A stretch of DNA of 34,607 nucleotides from Plakobranchus ocellatus (GCA_019648995.1 BLXT01003731.1:995657-1030263); one strand, 5' to 3'. Positions 12,301 to 22,760 are shown, counted from the stretch's first letter. The notes: generated by a model not told the origin, from the letters alone. Made by a program: numbers and translations.

Positions 12301-15300
12301 AAAGATGTACTGCCAAGCTGAACGAAGAAAACTTCAGGTAAAAACCACCTAATTTGAACACTCCACAAAAGGCTGCAAAAAGTGTTAAGTGTATGAACTT
12401 TACTCACAAGATCAATAAAAACAAAACCTCTGCAATGATACTCAAGATTTTATTACAGATTGTATTTGTTTAATTAATTTTTTTTTTTTTGCTTCAGCCA
12501 AATATTTTTAGAAAAATAACAACAACAAACATATTGACTACCACTACTCCCCCCACCCTTTTCAAATTATCAGGATAAATATTACAATTTAAAAATGAGG
12601 TGAATTTTTACCTCTCTACACAACTGCTTTACTTACTTTGGCCAAGTAGAGACAGTTGTCTAAGGACTCTTTAGGGCTTAACTCTTCTGCCTGAAATACA
12701 GTTGTGCCACATACACAGGGGTTAATAATTTGTCATCACACAGTCACGGCTGCTTCACTCAATTGTTTTTATCAACACAGAACTGACAGTATCCAGTTTT
12801 TATGCTAGATCAATGGTTCATAATGTTCCAAATGTAATTTGTGACTAAATTGATCTGGTCTTGAGACACATGTTAATCCTTAACTCTGTTCAAACCTCTT
12901 GCCTGGCAATCTAAAACATAAAAAAAAAAATAGCTTTCTTCAAAGTCAAATTTATCACACTTGATTATTCAGATTTCCACTGTAAGCATTCTAGTGTTGC
13001 ACATTCCAAGTAAAGAAATGAGGGCCAAATATGATTGCATGTGTATAATTATTATCTGCTGGAAAAAAAACCTTTCGAACAAGAAATGGGAATTGGAAAG
13101 TGAGAAACATAGGAAGGAAGAAAAAGGAATCCTAAGATATATCTTAAAATTTTTACTTAGTTCATACCCAGGCACTTGATAAAAGAGGCAAAAAAGACAA
13201 CTAGACCCTCCTCCAAAAGAAAAAGCAAAAAAAAAACCCATAACTGTAACAAGCATAACATTTTTTGCAGGATTTTTTTTGTCCTTCATGCCTTTTCTAT
13301 AACATAATCATCATTTCACAAAAAAATTGCCTTACCTTGAGGAAAGAGTCCATGGCCTCTTCTAGTGTTGCCACGGGCGGACTTGCAAACAATGTCGCTG
13401 CTATACGACGTTCTAACCAACTTAGAGAATAAACCTGAGAGCAGAAAATGGCCGCAATAAGACAGACAGATCTCTTAAATGTAGCAACAACATGCAAAAT
13501 GTATGTGGTTATCATCACCCCAATCACAAACTAAGCACTTGCTTTAAGCATTACAAAAAAGTTACTGCCAACCTCTTTCTCTTTCGTGTTACTAGAACAA
13601 TGGATTTCAAGTTTTGGCATTCATTCTCATTAACATGGTATTTTGCAGATCCTTCATAGTTTCTTCACTTTCATGATTATCATTTCTTTGCCATTTTATT
13701 CCTCTTTTTCAAATTAGTCTTTAATTTACAAATTATAGTAGAAGTAAATAAAATGTATAGGCATTAGTCTCAGTAAAACAAATTAAGAAGCTTAAGGATT
13801 TTAAAGATGCTACAGAGGTTGAGAAGAATTAATTTTAATAGAAAAACAGAATCACTGAAAACTTAAATTAAGAAAATAAAGGTGACCAAAGCCCAATGAT
13901 ACATTGAAGCATTTCCACTTTAACAGCTTCCACATTGAAGCATTTCCACTTTATCATGATGCGAGTCAGAAACTTTTGTTTCTGACTCGCATCATGATAA
14001 TTCTTAAAAGTAATTTAGTGACATGGCTCATAAGGCTGATAGTGCGGAACAGCACCAAGGATAAAAGAAACAAATTAGTGACTTGAATTTTATGTTAGAA
14101 ATTATCAACGTTAAAGTTTTCTGTGTGGCCAGTTCAAATTAGTTCTAATGTGAATGAATGCTATTCTTGGAATCTGTAATTTCAGTTACTTCATTCTAGC
14201 TTTTGAATGAAATTGATCCTTTGCTATTTACTGCGGTGAATTAATTTTTTTTTTACAACTCTAATAAATTCTGTTCCCTATTATATTATTTTTAAGTATG
14301 CAGCTTGTCCACTAGAATCTAATCCCAGGTTTTTAGGCTCCATCAGGCCAGGATGTTGGTAGTGGGTTTGAACTCCAAACTTCAACAGAATGGTTGATGA
14401 AATTTCAGGGAGTATGCTAGCCCTTGGACCACCATGACAGCTAAATTAAAGGTAGAAAAATGCACGTCAAATGCTTAGCTCTGAAAAATACAAACAATTT
14501 TCACAGAACTGGAAGGGTGTCAAGAATAAAAAATGGAATAGTTCCATGATGTTGTGAAAATTTTACAGAAGATAAGTATCAAACATTAGGTCATGAAAGC
14601 AGCTTGTAATTCACTTCACAGAATATGTGCATTGTCTCAAGGTCAGATAATGTTCCGCACAAAGCTCATCAATAACTAGTGACAGTTGCAGCATCAATAA
14701 ATTCCTTTATTTCTGCCCATATCAAATCCTACTGGTTTCAGGAACATCATTTGTGAGATACTTTGATTATGCACTAAACATGTACAAGAGGTCAGATGAT
14801 CAAACATTATTTAAAATGTTCAAACACTACCATTGATAACATTAGGGCAGGTCTCGAGACAACTATGCTGTAGCTGCACACAAGATTTGGCTGGTTGACT
14901 TGCAGTTGGTATCATATGATATTTATACAAGGCCTGCACAAGATATAGCCTGCAAAAAAAAAAGCTTTACATTAACAAAACTTTCTAATCTGTCGTTAAC
15001 AACCTAACACTAAAAAGTTCTGAATTAAATCCAAGTGTTATCCAATCCAAACTTGAGTTGAAAAAACTCACAGAAAAACACCAGCGGCCCAGCATGTGAA
15101 ATGACAAGGAATCCTTAGGGTTGTATCGAAGTGAAGCCATGATGTCTTCCTATCAAGACAGGACCAAAACAAGAGGATAATAATGGTCCAAATGCAATTA
15201 TGTTAACAAATACTATGTCAAAAATTCTAGTCAATTTAAGTTTATCAAACAAGAAGTCTAAAATTATAAGTTTTGTAAAAGATAATAACAAGCAAAAGTG

Positions 15301-18300
15301 TCAATATAAGCGAGAGGCAAAGCAAGATGAAGGCAATAATAAAGAGCAATGATTAAATGAGAGAAATGGAACAAATCTTGCTTATCTCTTTCTCTACCCA
15401 AAGCCTGTAATAGCAGCTCTGTGCCTCTTTCATTCATATATATATATACGGAATATTTGAGTCAAAAGGTCAAAAGTTAAAATTTAAAAAAATATTTTTT
15501 TCTTTTACATGTAAAGTCTTTCCTCTAATAAAAACGATAGGTATACATTTTTTTTTCAATTTTGGCCGCAAAGTTTTGGCAAGACTGCCATGCAAAATCT
15601 TATGAGAAAACAGTAACTAAAATGCATAATTTTTTCTTTTTTTAAACTTTTCTAAGGGATTGTTTTAAAAATTGTGCTATGGCATGAAAACCACATACCT
15701 TGATGTCATATGCACTCTTGATTTGTTCTTGCATTGGTAAATACTGTGTTATGCTTCCTCTTATAATGGCTAGCCTGAGGAAAAAGAAGAAGAGAATAAT
15801 GAAACCATCTCTTACCGTCTTAAACAACACCACACCTTTCAAACATTTAAAAACAGACCTAGTCACCTCTGAATATTGTCTGGTCAGTCCCCTGAGACAG
15901 CATAGCCTGTGGTCAGCAGCTGCATGCATTTTTATGACGCACTGCATAAGCCGAGAGGCAGATGCTTTTTCAGAACCATGACTTATATAATACACTAAAT
16001 TTGTTTTCAATATGTCCAAGTTTTCATCTTTGTGTAAACATTTTGTCTGAAAAAAAGAAATCTCAGAGCTTTTACTTCGCCAGTGTACTTAGAATAAAAC
16101 CCAAATCTTTTATATATGCTTTTCTTACATATTGCCATCATTCATCTTTTCTTTCTTTCTCTCTCTCTTTTTTTTTTTTTGTTTTTGTTATAAAGCAGTA
16201 TAAGTGAAAATGAAAAGAAATTATTATTCAGATTCTGGAGTATTTCAGCTTCAGATATTATATAATTAATCTTAGAGCATGGCCAGGTTTTTTTCCCCTG
16301 GTGTTTCTGTGACATGAAGTGAAAAATAACAAAAATAAACTCCTTTAAACTGACATATTCACTAGCCCAGCACAAATACACAATAAACAATATTTTAGTC
16401 AAATAAAAAAAAAAAAAGAGAAAAGTCCTAACATTTTTGATTCAACATGAAGCCCCAAAACTAGGAACTGTGGGTCATGAAAAGACAAAGGATCACATCT
16501 ACTAAAATCAGTTGGACATTCTAAGATAAACAACATCACAGATCTGAGCACTTATTATGCCCCTGTACTGATCAAAGCTCATGTCAAGCTGGGGCAGTAA
16601 TTGTGGGTTTATAGAGCTTGTGTTGCTGTTCAAATAAAATATTAACAATTTAGAAATATATTACCATCAGTAAATGAGCCATAGATTTCTAAGGTGATGA
16701 AAGTAATAATCTTCATTCAAGTTCTCTTTCCACAAGGGAATATTTCTTATGAGCTGTAGGCTTTCAATGCTTGTTAAAAAGAACTTATTGGAGGGACAGG
16801 TGCTGCCTGAAGTCTAAGTTTCTTACTTCTACTTTATTACAATGTCCAATTTAATTAGTTTTAAATTTCTCAATATGAAAATTGAGACAACAAAAAAAAA
16901 GATTCTTTGTGTTTTTCTAGGCTTTTTCTCTAAAAACACTGCATAAAATTCACAAAAATTCTGACCGCTAATCGCATTAAAAAAAGTTCTATCCTTGAAA
17001 GGGCCTCCACTAACATCAATCTGTGACTTAAACTATTTCTTTGACTAAGAGTAGTTAAAATCTTTGATGCTATGTTCTTGGACTCCTTTCTATGAACTTA
17101 GCATTGTTAGAGACAAGGTGAACAGCAACAAAACCCCACCAAAAATGAAAGAAACCTGTGATATGATAGCAATGTTTAAACCTTTTTTTTTTACAAAGCA
17201 TTTTGTGTGTAAAAAACATTTTTTAAACTCTTGCAGCTATTATGCAAGTTTCTAGCAAAAACAACAAACCTCTTCACACAGATACAGGTTATTTATTTAC
17301 TTACTTATTTTTTTGTTGCAAATATAAAATAAGAAAAAAAAAACCTAAGACTTTTATTACAAAAAAAGAAAGAAAAAAATTTGCCTTTTAATAAATCAAC
17401 ATTAGCCATTCTCTAGGTTTAGAGAAATAGCTGAAATCATTTTTTGCAAAAAAAAATGTGTCCTCATGAGAGTCATGAATGGCTATCTTTACTGCATGGA
17501 GCCATTACCATTTGTAGGCCTCTCCACACTCATTGTCCAAATTAACAGCTTTTTGTGCTGCCTCAAAAGCCTTCTTCATTAGACCTTTTTGGTTGTCACT
17601 TCCATCATTGCTTGGGTTAATCAACAAGTCATCTGAGGCCAGAAGGAAGAAAGACTTGGCCAGACGCCAATAGACTTCTGCTCTATCAGGCTCCTGAGTA
17701 TGAAACAGAAATAACAGAGATTTATAAACCTGCTGCCTCTTCATGGTGTGTGACTGACAAATGCGACTCTGACTTTGTACTTCATTCTTGTAATACACTT
17801 CTTCTAGTAGTTCTAAAGCGATCATGTTCCACCACTCATTTCTTCACCTGCACCGTTTGTGGTAGCAGATATTATTTAAGTCCTCTCTCCTCCTGTCGAT
17901 CTAATAGCTATAGGAATTTCCCCAACCACCACATCATTACATGATTGCTGGCAATGCAAGCCCTGTCTAAACCCTCACTTATTTGTTTCTGACATGTCTC
18001 CATTCAAGAAAATTGGACTTTTTTTCTGAAACTAATGTCCTTAAGCACTATATTCCATTGCTAAGTATTAAGATCCAGTGAAACACTTGCGTTCCAAAGT
18101 ATTGCACATGGTACATAAGACACACTTGCGTTCCAAAGTATTGCACATGGTACATACTACATGCAGTACTCAAAGCTTCTAACTGATTTGATTCTTTTGC
18201 TCTGCTCATGAGATCACACGTTGAATTGATACTGCTTGAATTTATTAGATGCACACTTCATAGTCAAGGATAACCCACTGAATGCACTCTTATGGTCATG

Positions 18301-19718
18301 CATTGAGGCACAATGTGAAACTTGCAGTTTTAGCTTCTAAAAGATTTAATTATGACAGCACCTTTGAAATAAAGAGTTCATGAGAAATAAGAAAGTTTTC
18401 CTGTGTGACTTAGCCTAGCAAAATTTGAATTGAATAAGGTTTTTATTTTGTTATTGGTTCTTTTTTGTCTTTCATAGTTTACACCGTTTGAAGAATAATC
18501 TGATAATCTGACAACAATATTTATTTTTATTTACCTATAAAAGCTTGCAAAACATATAGTAAGGAAAAAATCGTTTAGATTGTGTCAAAGTCAAAAGTCT
18601 CAGAAAACAAACAATAAGCAACAAATCTTGCAGATAGTGTCAAATGTTTCTGTGCTACATAGTCAAAACAAATACTTTTAAACAACAAATCTGACAAAGG
18701 GTGTCAAAAATTTCCCAAGTTTTCATAGCCTGAACAAACCCTTAACACTAAAACTTACTGATTGCGTCAAATGTTTCAGAGTTTCATTTGCAGATCTGAG
18801 CTTGTCCAGTTCACTTTCCTTCAACTGCTCGTCAATCTGATCTAACACGGACTTCAGAGATGGAGATATAGTTAGGTTTTCACCTGCACTTTTCTGCTCT
18901 TCACTGTTAGAAATGATATATATATAAAATAAAATGTGATGTTGAGGTTGGATTTGAATGTCCTTGAATTTCTGTGCAAAGACTTTTTTGATCAAGTATG
19001 AATTTCACATCATTTATTCCTGCAAAAACAAGAGATTTTTTTTTTTTACTTCCATGAGAGAAAAAAAATCTGATAATTTCCAATTTCCATTACTTTATAC
19101 ATTTTCTGTTTTTATTTACCTGTCACTTTCTTAGTTTCATCCAAAGTCATGTCTCAAGAAACAAAGAGAATCAGAGGATAAAACTAGTTTCCCCAAGGTA
19201 AATTCCACTGTCAGATTATCATTCTCCTCCACTGATTCAACTAACTCTCTAGGCCTGAAACTACACAACATCTTCCATCACAGAGCTAAGCAGAAAAACA
19301 TAAAACTCAAGTTCATGAGGTCATTTTAGCTACTTAACAGCTCATTTTGTGGTTAGGCCACAGACACTTTAATATATATAGTTTTATATACATAAACATG
19401 GAGTAATAATGTTTATGGGTCCATTCTTTCAATTCACCAATGAGGCTACCTTCTCAAGATGGGCAGTGTTGACTCTGAAGCATCGACAAAAATTTCATCA
19501 AAGTCTGATTCAGTCGGGGATGCTTGCTTAACTTTCTTGAGATTTTTCTCAAGTTTTGCTATATTCCGCCTCAGTTTCTGCACCTCCAACATGAGCTTGT
19601 CTTGAGACTGAGCAAGCAAGCGCTGCTGGTACAGCATGAAGCCCATGCCAGTACCCACAACGACCATGCCTGAGAGCATAACTGTTCGGACAGAGAAGAA
19701 ACCATCTTGGCTAGACAT
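9314..19718 (-). CDS. RMDN3: Regulator of microtubule dynamics protein, RMDN2/RMDN3-like (nine exons, complete)
   Basis: Nine exons join in frame: 19450-19718, 18759-18903, 17509-17693, 15699-15774, 15072-15149, 13336-13434, 12637-12690, 11308-11388 and 9314-9379, giving 350 residues. Every junction is GT-AG. Order in the protein: a membrane segment at about 13-30, a charged coiled coil at about 35-65, an FFAT-like motif at 76-82 (IFVDASE) after an acidic run, then a helical TPR-like domain from about 139 to the end. LGRWC, LSWLE and SFLKAEEL match RMDN3 and RMDN2 closely; RMDN1 has diverged there, so I place it in the RMDN2/3 class without claiming one-to-one orthology. Human RMDN1, 2 and 3 are about 314, 410 and 470 residues, so this one lacks the long disordered insert of RMDN3. 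In vertebrates RMDN3 (PTPIP51) tethers mitochondria to the ER through VAP proteins and its TPR domain binds lipid; the family was first linked to microtubules in worm. A similar contact-site role here is inference. Confidence 0.93.
11308..11388 (-). CDS. RMDN3: RMDN exon 8
   Basis: Residues 303-329: CYLFKKDYNQVVYWLREGLK followed by INGSSRD, the last TPR-like helix pair. The acceptor lies within a GCTGCCTGGTCAG context and the donor is GAT|GTAAGA. Confidence 0.92.
11935..12083 (-). mobile_element. tRNA-derived SINE, copy 3 (RMDN intron 7)
   Basis: The best preserved copy. On the minus strand: A box TGGCACAGTGG (12058-12068), GGGACCCTTCT, B box GGTTTGAGCCC (12004-12014), then CCTGACAAAGGGCCTGAAAG, GAGATCACC and a GGCTATATAC end. 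It lies inside an intron, in the same orientation as the host gene. Confidence 0.85.
12637..12690 (-). CDS. RMDN3: RMDN exon 7 (54 bases)
   Basis: Residues 285-302 (AEELSPKESLDNCLYLAK), too short to stand out as an open frame. It is placed by phase-0 flanks, an acceptor (CTGTATTTCAG), a consensus donor (AAA|GTAAGT) and similarity to the KAEEL..G....YLAKCY region of RMDN2. Confidence 0.92.
13336..13434 (-). CDS. RMDN3: RMDN exon 6
   Basis: Residues 252-284, phase 0 at both ends: VYSLSWLERRIAATLF, then ASPPVATLEEAMDSFLK. This is the most conserved block of the family and the strongest single identifier of the gene. The acceptor is TTTTCTGCTCTCAG and the donor AAG|GTAAGG. Confidence 0.95.
13901..13953. 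repeat. 22-base direct repeat beside the hairpin
   Basis: ACATTGAAGCATTTCCACTT plus TA occurs at 13901-13922 and again at 13932-13953, separated by nine bases. The second copy runs into the left arm of the perfect hairpin, which suggests both arose in one local rearrangement. Confidence 0.9.
13951..14000. repeat. Perfect 23-base-pair hairpin with TTTT loop (RMDN intron 5)
   Basis: Bases 13951-13973 are the exact reverse complement of 13978-14000, separated by four T. The arm includes ATGATGCGAGTCAGAAAC. There is no flanking target-site duplication and no second copy in the window. A perfect stem of this length implies a recent origin or active maintenance. Confidence 0.95.
14296..14441 (-). 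mobile_element. tRNA-derived SINE, copy 4 (RMDN intron 5)
   Basis: The most diverged of the four copies, in the same orientation. The minus-strand A-box position is TGGTCCAAGGG (14421-14431) and the B box GAGTTCAAACC (14365-14375). It is followed by CCTGGCCTGATGGAGCCTAA and a GGGATTAGA stretch in place of GAGATCAC. Confidence 0.7.
15072..15149 (-). CDS. RMDN3: RMDN exon 5
   Basis: Residues 226-251, phase 0 at both ends. It encodes EDIMASLRYNPKD then FHMLGRWCFS, the signature LxGRWC helix of RMDN3. The donor is TCT|GTGAGT. Confidence 0.93.
15699..15774 (-). CDS. RMDN3: RMDN exon 4
   Basis: Completes Trp200 and encodes 201-225 (LAIIRGSITQ...SAYDIK), the equivalent of the ICLSDVGDYEG...NAYIIKEH segment of RMDN1. 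The acceptor is TTTTTCCTCAG and the donor AAG|GTATGT. Confidence 0.92.
16159..16182. repeat. CT run followed by T run
   Basis: A short CTCTCTCT tract running into an uninterrupted T stretch, in RMDN intron 3. It is ordinary simple sequence, but it is the source of the spurious K/R-rich minus-strand frame nearby. Confidence 0.6.
17509..17693 (-). CDS. RMDN3: RMDN exon 3
   Basis: Residues 139-199 plus two bases of codon 200 (Trp). EVYWRLAKSFF matches the conserved LLWRLARA helix of RMDN1, and AFEAAQKAVNLDNECGEAYKW matches the region before the conserved K/L-W-Y. The acceptor is TTTCATACTCAG and the donor TG|GTAATG. Confidence 0.93.
18083..18156. repeat. 39-base tandem duplication (RMDN intron 2)
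   Basis: Two copies start at 18083 and 18122. The first 35 bases of each (ACACTTGCGTTCCAAAGTAT onward) are identical, so the duplication looks recent. Because 39 is divisible by three, it creates a repeated 13-residue motif in a minus-strand frame, but this lies in an intron and I do not call it coding. Confidence 0.93.
18759..18903 (-). CDS. RMDN3: RMDN exon 2
   Basis: Residues 90 (split codon) to 138, containing SVLDQIDEQLKESELDKL, which corresponds to the helix just before the TPR-like domain in RMDN1 and RMDN2. The acceptor is TTTCTAACAG and the donor TCA|GTAAGT, a consensus site. Confidence 0.9.
19450..19718 (-). CDS. RMDN3: RMDN exon 1 (start codon, membrane anchor, FFAT-like motif)
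   Basis: Residues 1-89 plus two bases of codon 90. The ATG at 19718 begins MSSQDGFFSV and is followed by a hydrophobic segment suited to membrane insertion. Then come a KL..EVQKLRRN coiled coil and the acidic run ESDFDE just before the FFAT-like core. The donor is AAG|GTAGCC. Confidence 0.9.
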
Positions 19719-19826
19719 GGCTCTTTGCAGCTTCTCTAAGTCGATCAGAGATTGTCAAATCGGCAACAGTGGGGCTGAAGCAAGGATGTTACAAGTGCCA
19801 TGCTCTCATTGCTGTTGATGACTACG
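19719..19826 (-). other. Probable 5' UTR part of the RMDN start exon
   Basis: Upstream of the ATG on the minus strand, an acceptor-like TTTCTTTAAAACACAG ends at 19827. The exon may therefore start at 19826 with a separate upstream 5' UTR exon. This leader would contain two upstream ATGs: one followed by a 6-codon frame, and an overlapping one with an 18-codon frame ending before the main start. The exon boundary is inferred. Confidence 0.35.
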
Positions 19827-20608
19827 CTGTGTTTTAAAGAAATAAATGGGATAAAAAAATATGAGAGATACTCCTTGAAATGGGCCACATGAATATACAC
19901 ATAAAATTATAGATCAAATTTTTAGGTAAAAGTATCTGCAAGGCATTGATTCAAAATTGTCCTTGCATTCTCAAGTTTATTCTCTCATTTCGGGTTAAGG
20001 TAGCAAACCTTAGAATTTTTTTGTCTTTTTGTTTTTGCTTTTTTAAAGATAAAATACTTATCATAATTTTTTTCCTGACACCAGGGCTTTGTTTTAGGGA
20101 CAAACTAAAATCTGTTGAAAAAAAGGCAGCAGGAACTGATTTGATTTCTTTGTTTTCCAACACAAGAATAAAAACAGAATGACATGAAAAAAATTGCATG
20201 AAATTCATTACTATATTGCCATACATTACTGAAAATATGAATAGAGCTATCAAATTTTTATGCTATACTATCATTAAACATAATGAAATTTTTTTCAAAG
20301 CACTATTTTTTTATGCACCCATATTCTTATAATAATTAAATGCCAAAATGCAGTTTTAATTGAATGAAACTATTCTGTGACAGGATGGTTAGCAGTCTAA
20401 CTTTAATTATAAATTTACTTTTCTTGTGTACACATTTGGAAGTCTTGTGATAATGGAAATAATTTGAATATATTTTCGGGACAAGATCTAGAATGATCAT
20501 TCAAACTTGATAACCTATAATGCTACAAAAGAATACTGAAAAAGCTAGATCTAAAAGTCTGTGCTCTACATCTCAGGGAAGCTTGGACACACTTGTTCTG
20601 AAAGGAAG

Positions 20609-21060
20609 AGGCTAGCCGTACTTAATGACATCAGAACAGCAAGGCTAGCCGCACTTAAGTACGGCAACACTCACAGGCTAGCCATACTTAATGACATTGG
20701 GACAGCAAGGCTAGCTGTTCTTAAGTATGGCAACACTCACAGGCTAGCCGTACTAAATGACATCGGGACAGCAAGGCTAGCCGTACTTAAGTATGGCAAC
20801 ACTCAGAGGCTAGCCGTACTTAATGACGTTGGGACAGAAAAGCTAGCCGTACTTAAGTACGGCAACACTCAGAGGCTAGCCGTACTAAATGACATCGGGA
20901 CAGCAAGGCTAGCTGTACCTAGGTATGGCAACACTCACAGGCTAGCCGTACTTAATGACGTTGGGACAGAAAAGCTAGCCGTACTTAAGTACGGCAAAAC
21001 ACTCAGAGGCTAGCAGTACTTAATGACGTTGGGACAGTAAGGCTAGCCGTACTTAAGTAT
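20609..21060 (+). repeat. 66-base minisatellite made of two 33-base halves
   Basis: About 6.8 units of 66 bases. Each unit is two related 33-base halves that share AGGCTAGCCGTACTTAA and then diverge: TGACGTTGGGACAG in one, GTACGGCAACACTCAC in the other. The second half contains an 18-base perfect palindrome, GCCGTACTTAAGTACGGC, for example at 20846-20863. Units 3-4 and 5-6 share diagnostic variants, pointing to a 132-base higher order. A frame starting at 20561 stays open through six units as 22-residue repeats (RLAVLNDIGTA + RLAVLKYGNTH) and ends where the seventh unit shifts phase. I regard it as a repeat first and a gene only doubtfully. Confidence 0.93.
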
Positions 21061-21935
21061 CTTGATGGGGGCTTATTTCCGATCTGATTTTGATGAAATA
21101 AATGTTAATGAAGCGTTGAGATTTTGACTTGATTGGGAATAATCTGACAGAGCATAACGAAAATGTTTACAGCACCCAGTGGTACAGGAGAAAAGTGCAG
21201 GCCTACAGTGTAACTGAGGCAGACTTTAGTCTTTCGGTATCAAACTTAATGGGCTAGTTTTATTGTAGGTGAAGGAGGAAGGAAAGAATAAGGGAAGGGG
21301 AGACTGAGAAACTATAAATCATGGCAAAACTCCTACCACACAGAAGTTGGCCTCTCAAATTTATGGTCTGATTCTGATAAATGAAGCTGAATTGATAGTT
21401 TTATCCTTAAAAAAAAACCAAAAAAACTGTCAGCTATCTGGAAATGATATCGGTAATCATTTTTGAGTTACTCGTAACAGAGCAAAAATATCTTTTACGT
21501 ATTTGCGGCCTTCGTAAAAATATCAAATTTATAAAACGAAAACAAAGGAAAATTGGTGAGAACATTTACTAAAGTAAGGGGAGTTGAATGCGCAACTTTT
21601 GCTTTGCTTGAGTATCTTAACTTTGGTTTTAATTCTCAGATACATGATTTTAGCCCTATATTTCAAACTGTAAATATCTCGGGGGGAAAAAATACCTTTG
21701 AAAACAATTCTTTTTCTCATGTACATATATAAAACATTTTCCTGTTTCTTTGTGTATGAAACACTTCATCCAGACCAGCATCTTTATATAATGGCTGAAG
21801 TAGAACTCAAATAGAATTTGACATAGAGGGCTCACCTCCAACGAGATGACAGTGGTACACCAATTTTTTCATCTGGATATCAAATTTTTAAAAATCGAGG
21901 ATTTCTGTACCCACTCTAAGCTTTTTCTCAGTAGA

Positions 21936-22021
21936 CACCCCAAACCAAAATTGATGTTAAAAGTACCAAAAAAGCATTCACCCCAAACCAAAATTGATGT
22001 CAAAAGTACCAAGAAAGCATT
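21936..22021. repeat. 43-base tandem duplication
   Basis: Copies start at 21936 and 21979 (CACCCCAAACCAAAATTGAT...AAAGCATT), differing at about two positions. The copies are adjacent with no intervening sequence. Confidence 0.92.
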
Positions 22022-22639
22022 ATCATTAAAAAGAGCCCAGTGCATTGAGAATTTTGGCTTCATTATATTTGAGAAAGTTATGATTATTCAAAGTTTGTCA
22101 ATTTCAGTCACGTTTTACAAACCTTTTTTCAACAACACGGAAAGCCGAGTTCACACTCTTATAAATCTTATAAACTAAGTGACTCTACACTCAAACTAGG
22201 GGTGTAAAAAAAAACCAAAGCTTTTATTTATCAGAGTCAAACAGCGGCTGCTGCCAATTTTGCATACATGTATTTAGAAGAAAGAGATACAAAATTGGAT
22301 TTTAGGCAAATTTTAAAAAAGTGTGAAAAGAAAAAAATAGTTTATGTACAGGGAGCATAATATAAACACCACTAAAAGCAACAAACCAAGAAATTTCACA
22401 TGAATTAAACAAGGTAATATAAACTAAAATTTGAAAACAGTCAAATGAATTTTCTAAACCTAACAGAGAGCCCACACTGAAGCCAGCACTTCAAGTGTCC
22501 AACAAAACATGTATGAAAATACTATCTTTCTTTGGTGCAAGCGCACATCAAGTTGGCTACTTGTCGGAGCGTCAGAGTAATCCTTTGTGTTTTACAATTA
22601 CAGGCTGGTCTTATGTCAGAGGCTTTGTTGGGTAAGCGA

Positions 22640-22760
22640 AAGGGAGGTGCCATTACGTGAGCAGGCAAAACTCGACTGATTGTTGCCGCGCGAATCACGA
22701 GGCCTGTCCTGTTACACATGAACTTGTAAACTAAAATGAACGTCTATCACGTGTGCAGAG
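22640..22760. promoter_or_regulatory. Possible promoter patch with an E-box
   Basis: A local patch richer in CG dinucleotides than its surroundings (TTACGTGAGC, GCCGCGCGAATCACGAGG) with a palindromic CACGTG at about 22748. It sits upstream of the RMDN start exon on the correct side for its promoter. No TATA box or initiator is evident; the assignment is a guess from composition. Confidence 0.25.

Noticed and set aside
14820-14960. Possible extra RMDN exon between exons 5 and 6
   Set aside because: The exon 5 to exon 6 junction is already complete in phase and matches the family without a gap; no frame here resembles RMDN.
20561-21013. Calling the repeat frame a protein-coding gene
   Set aside because: No promoter, splice or similarity support; the open frame can follow simply from a unit length divisible by three. 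Kept as a repeat with a finding.
22522-22719. 65-codon minus-strand frame in the CpG-richer patch
   Set aside because: Open but without similarity; could be a 5' UTR segment of RMDN. Not called as a gene.
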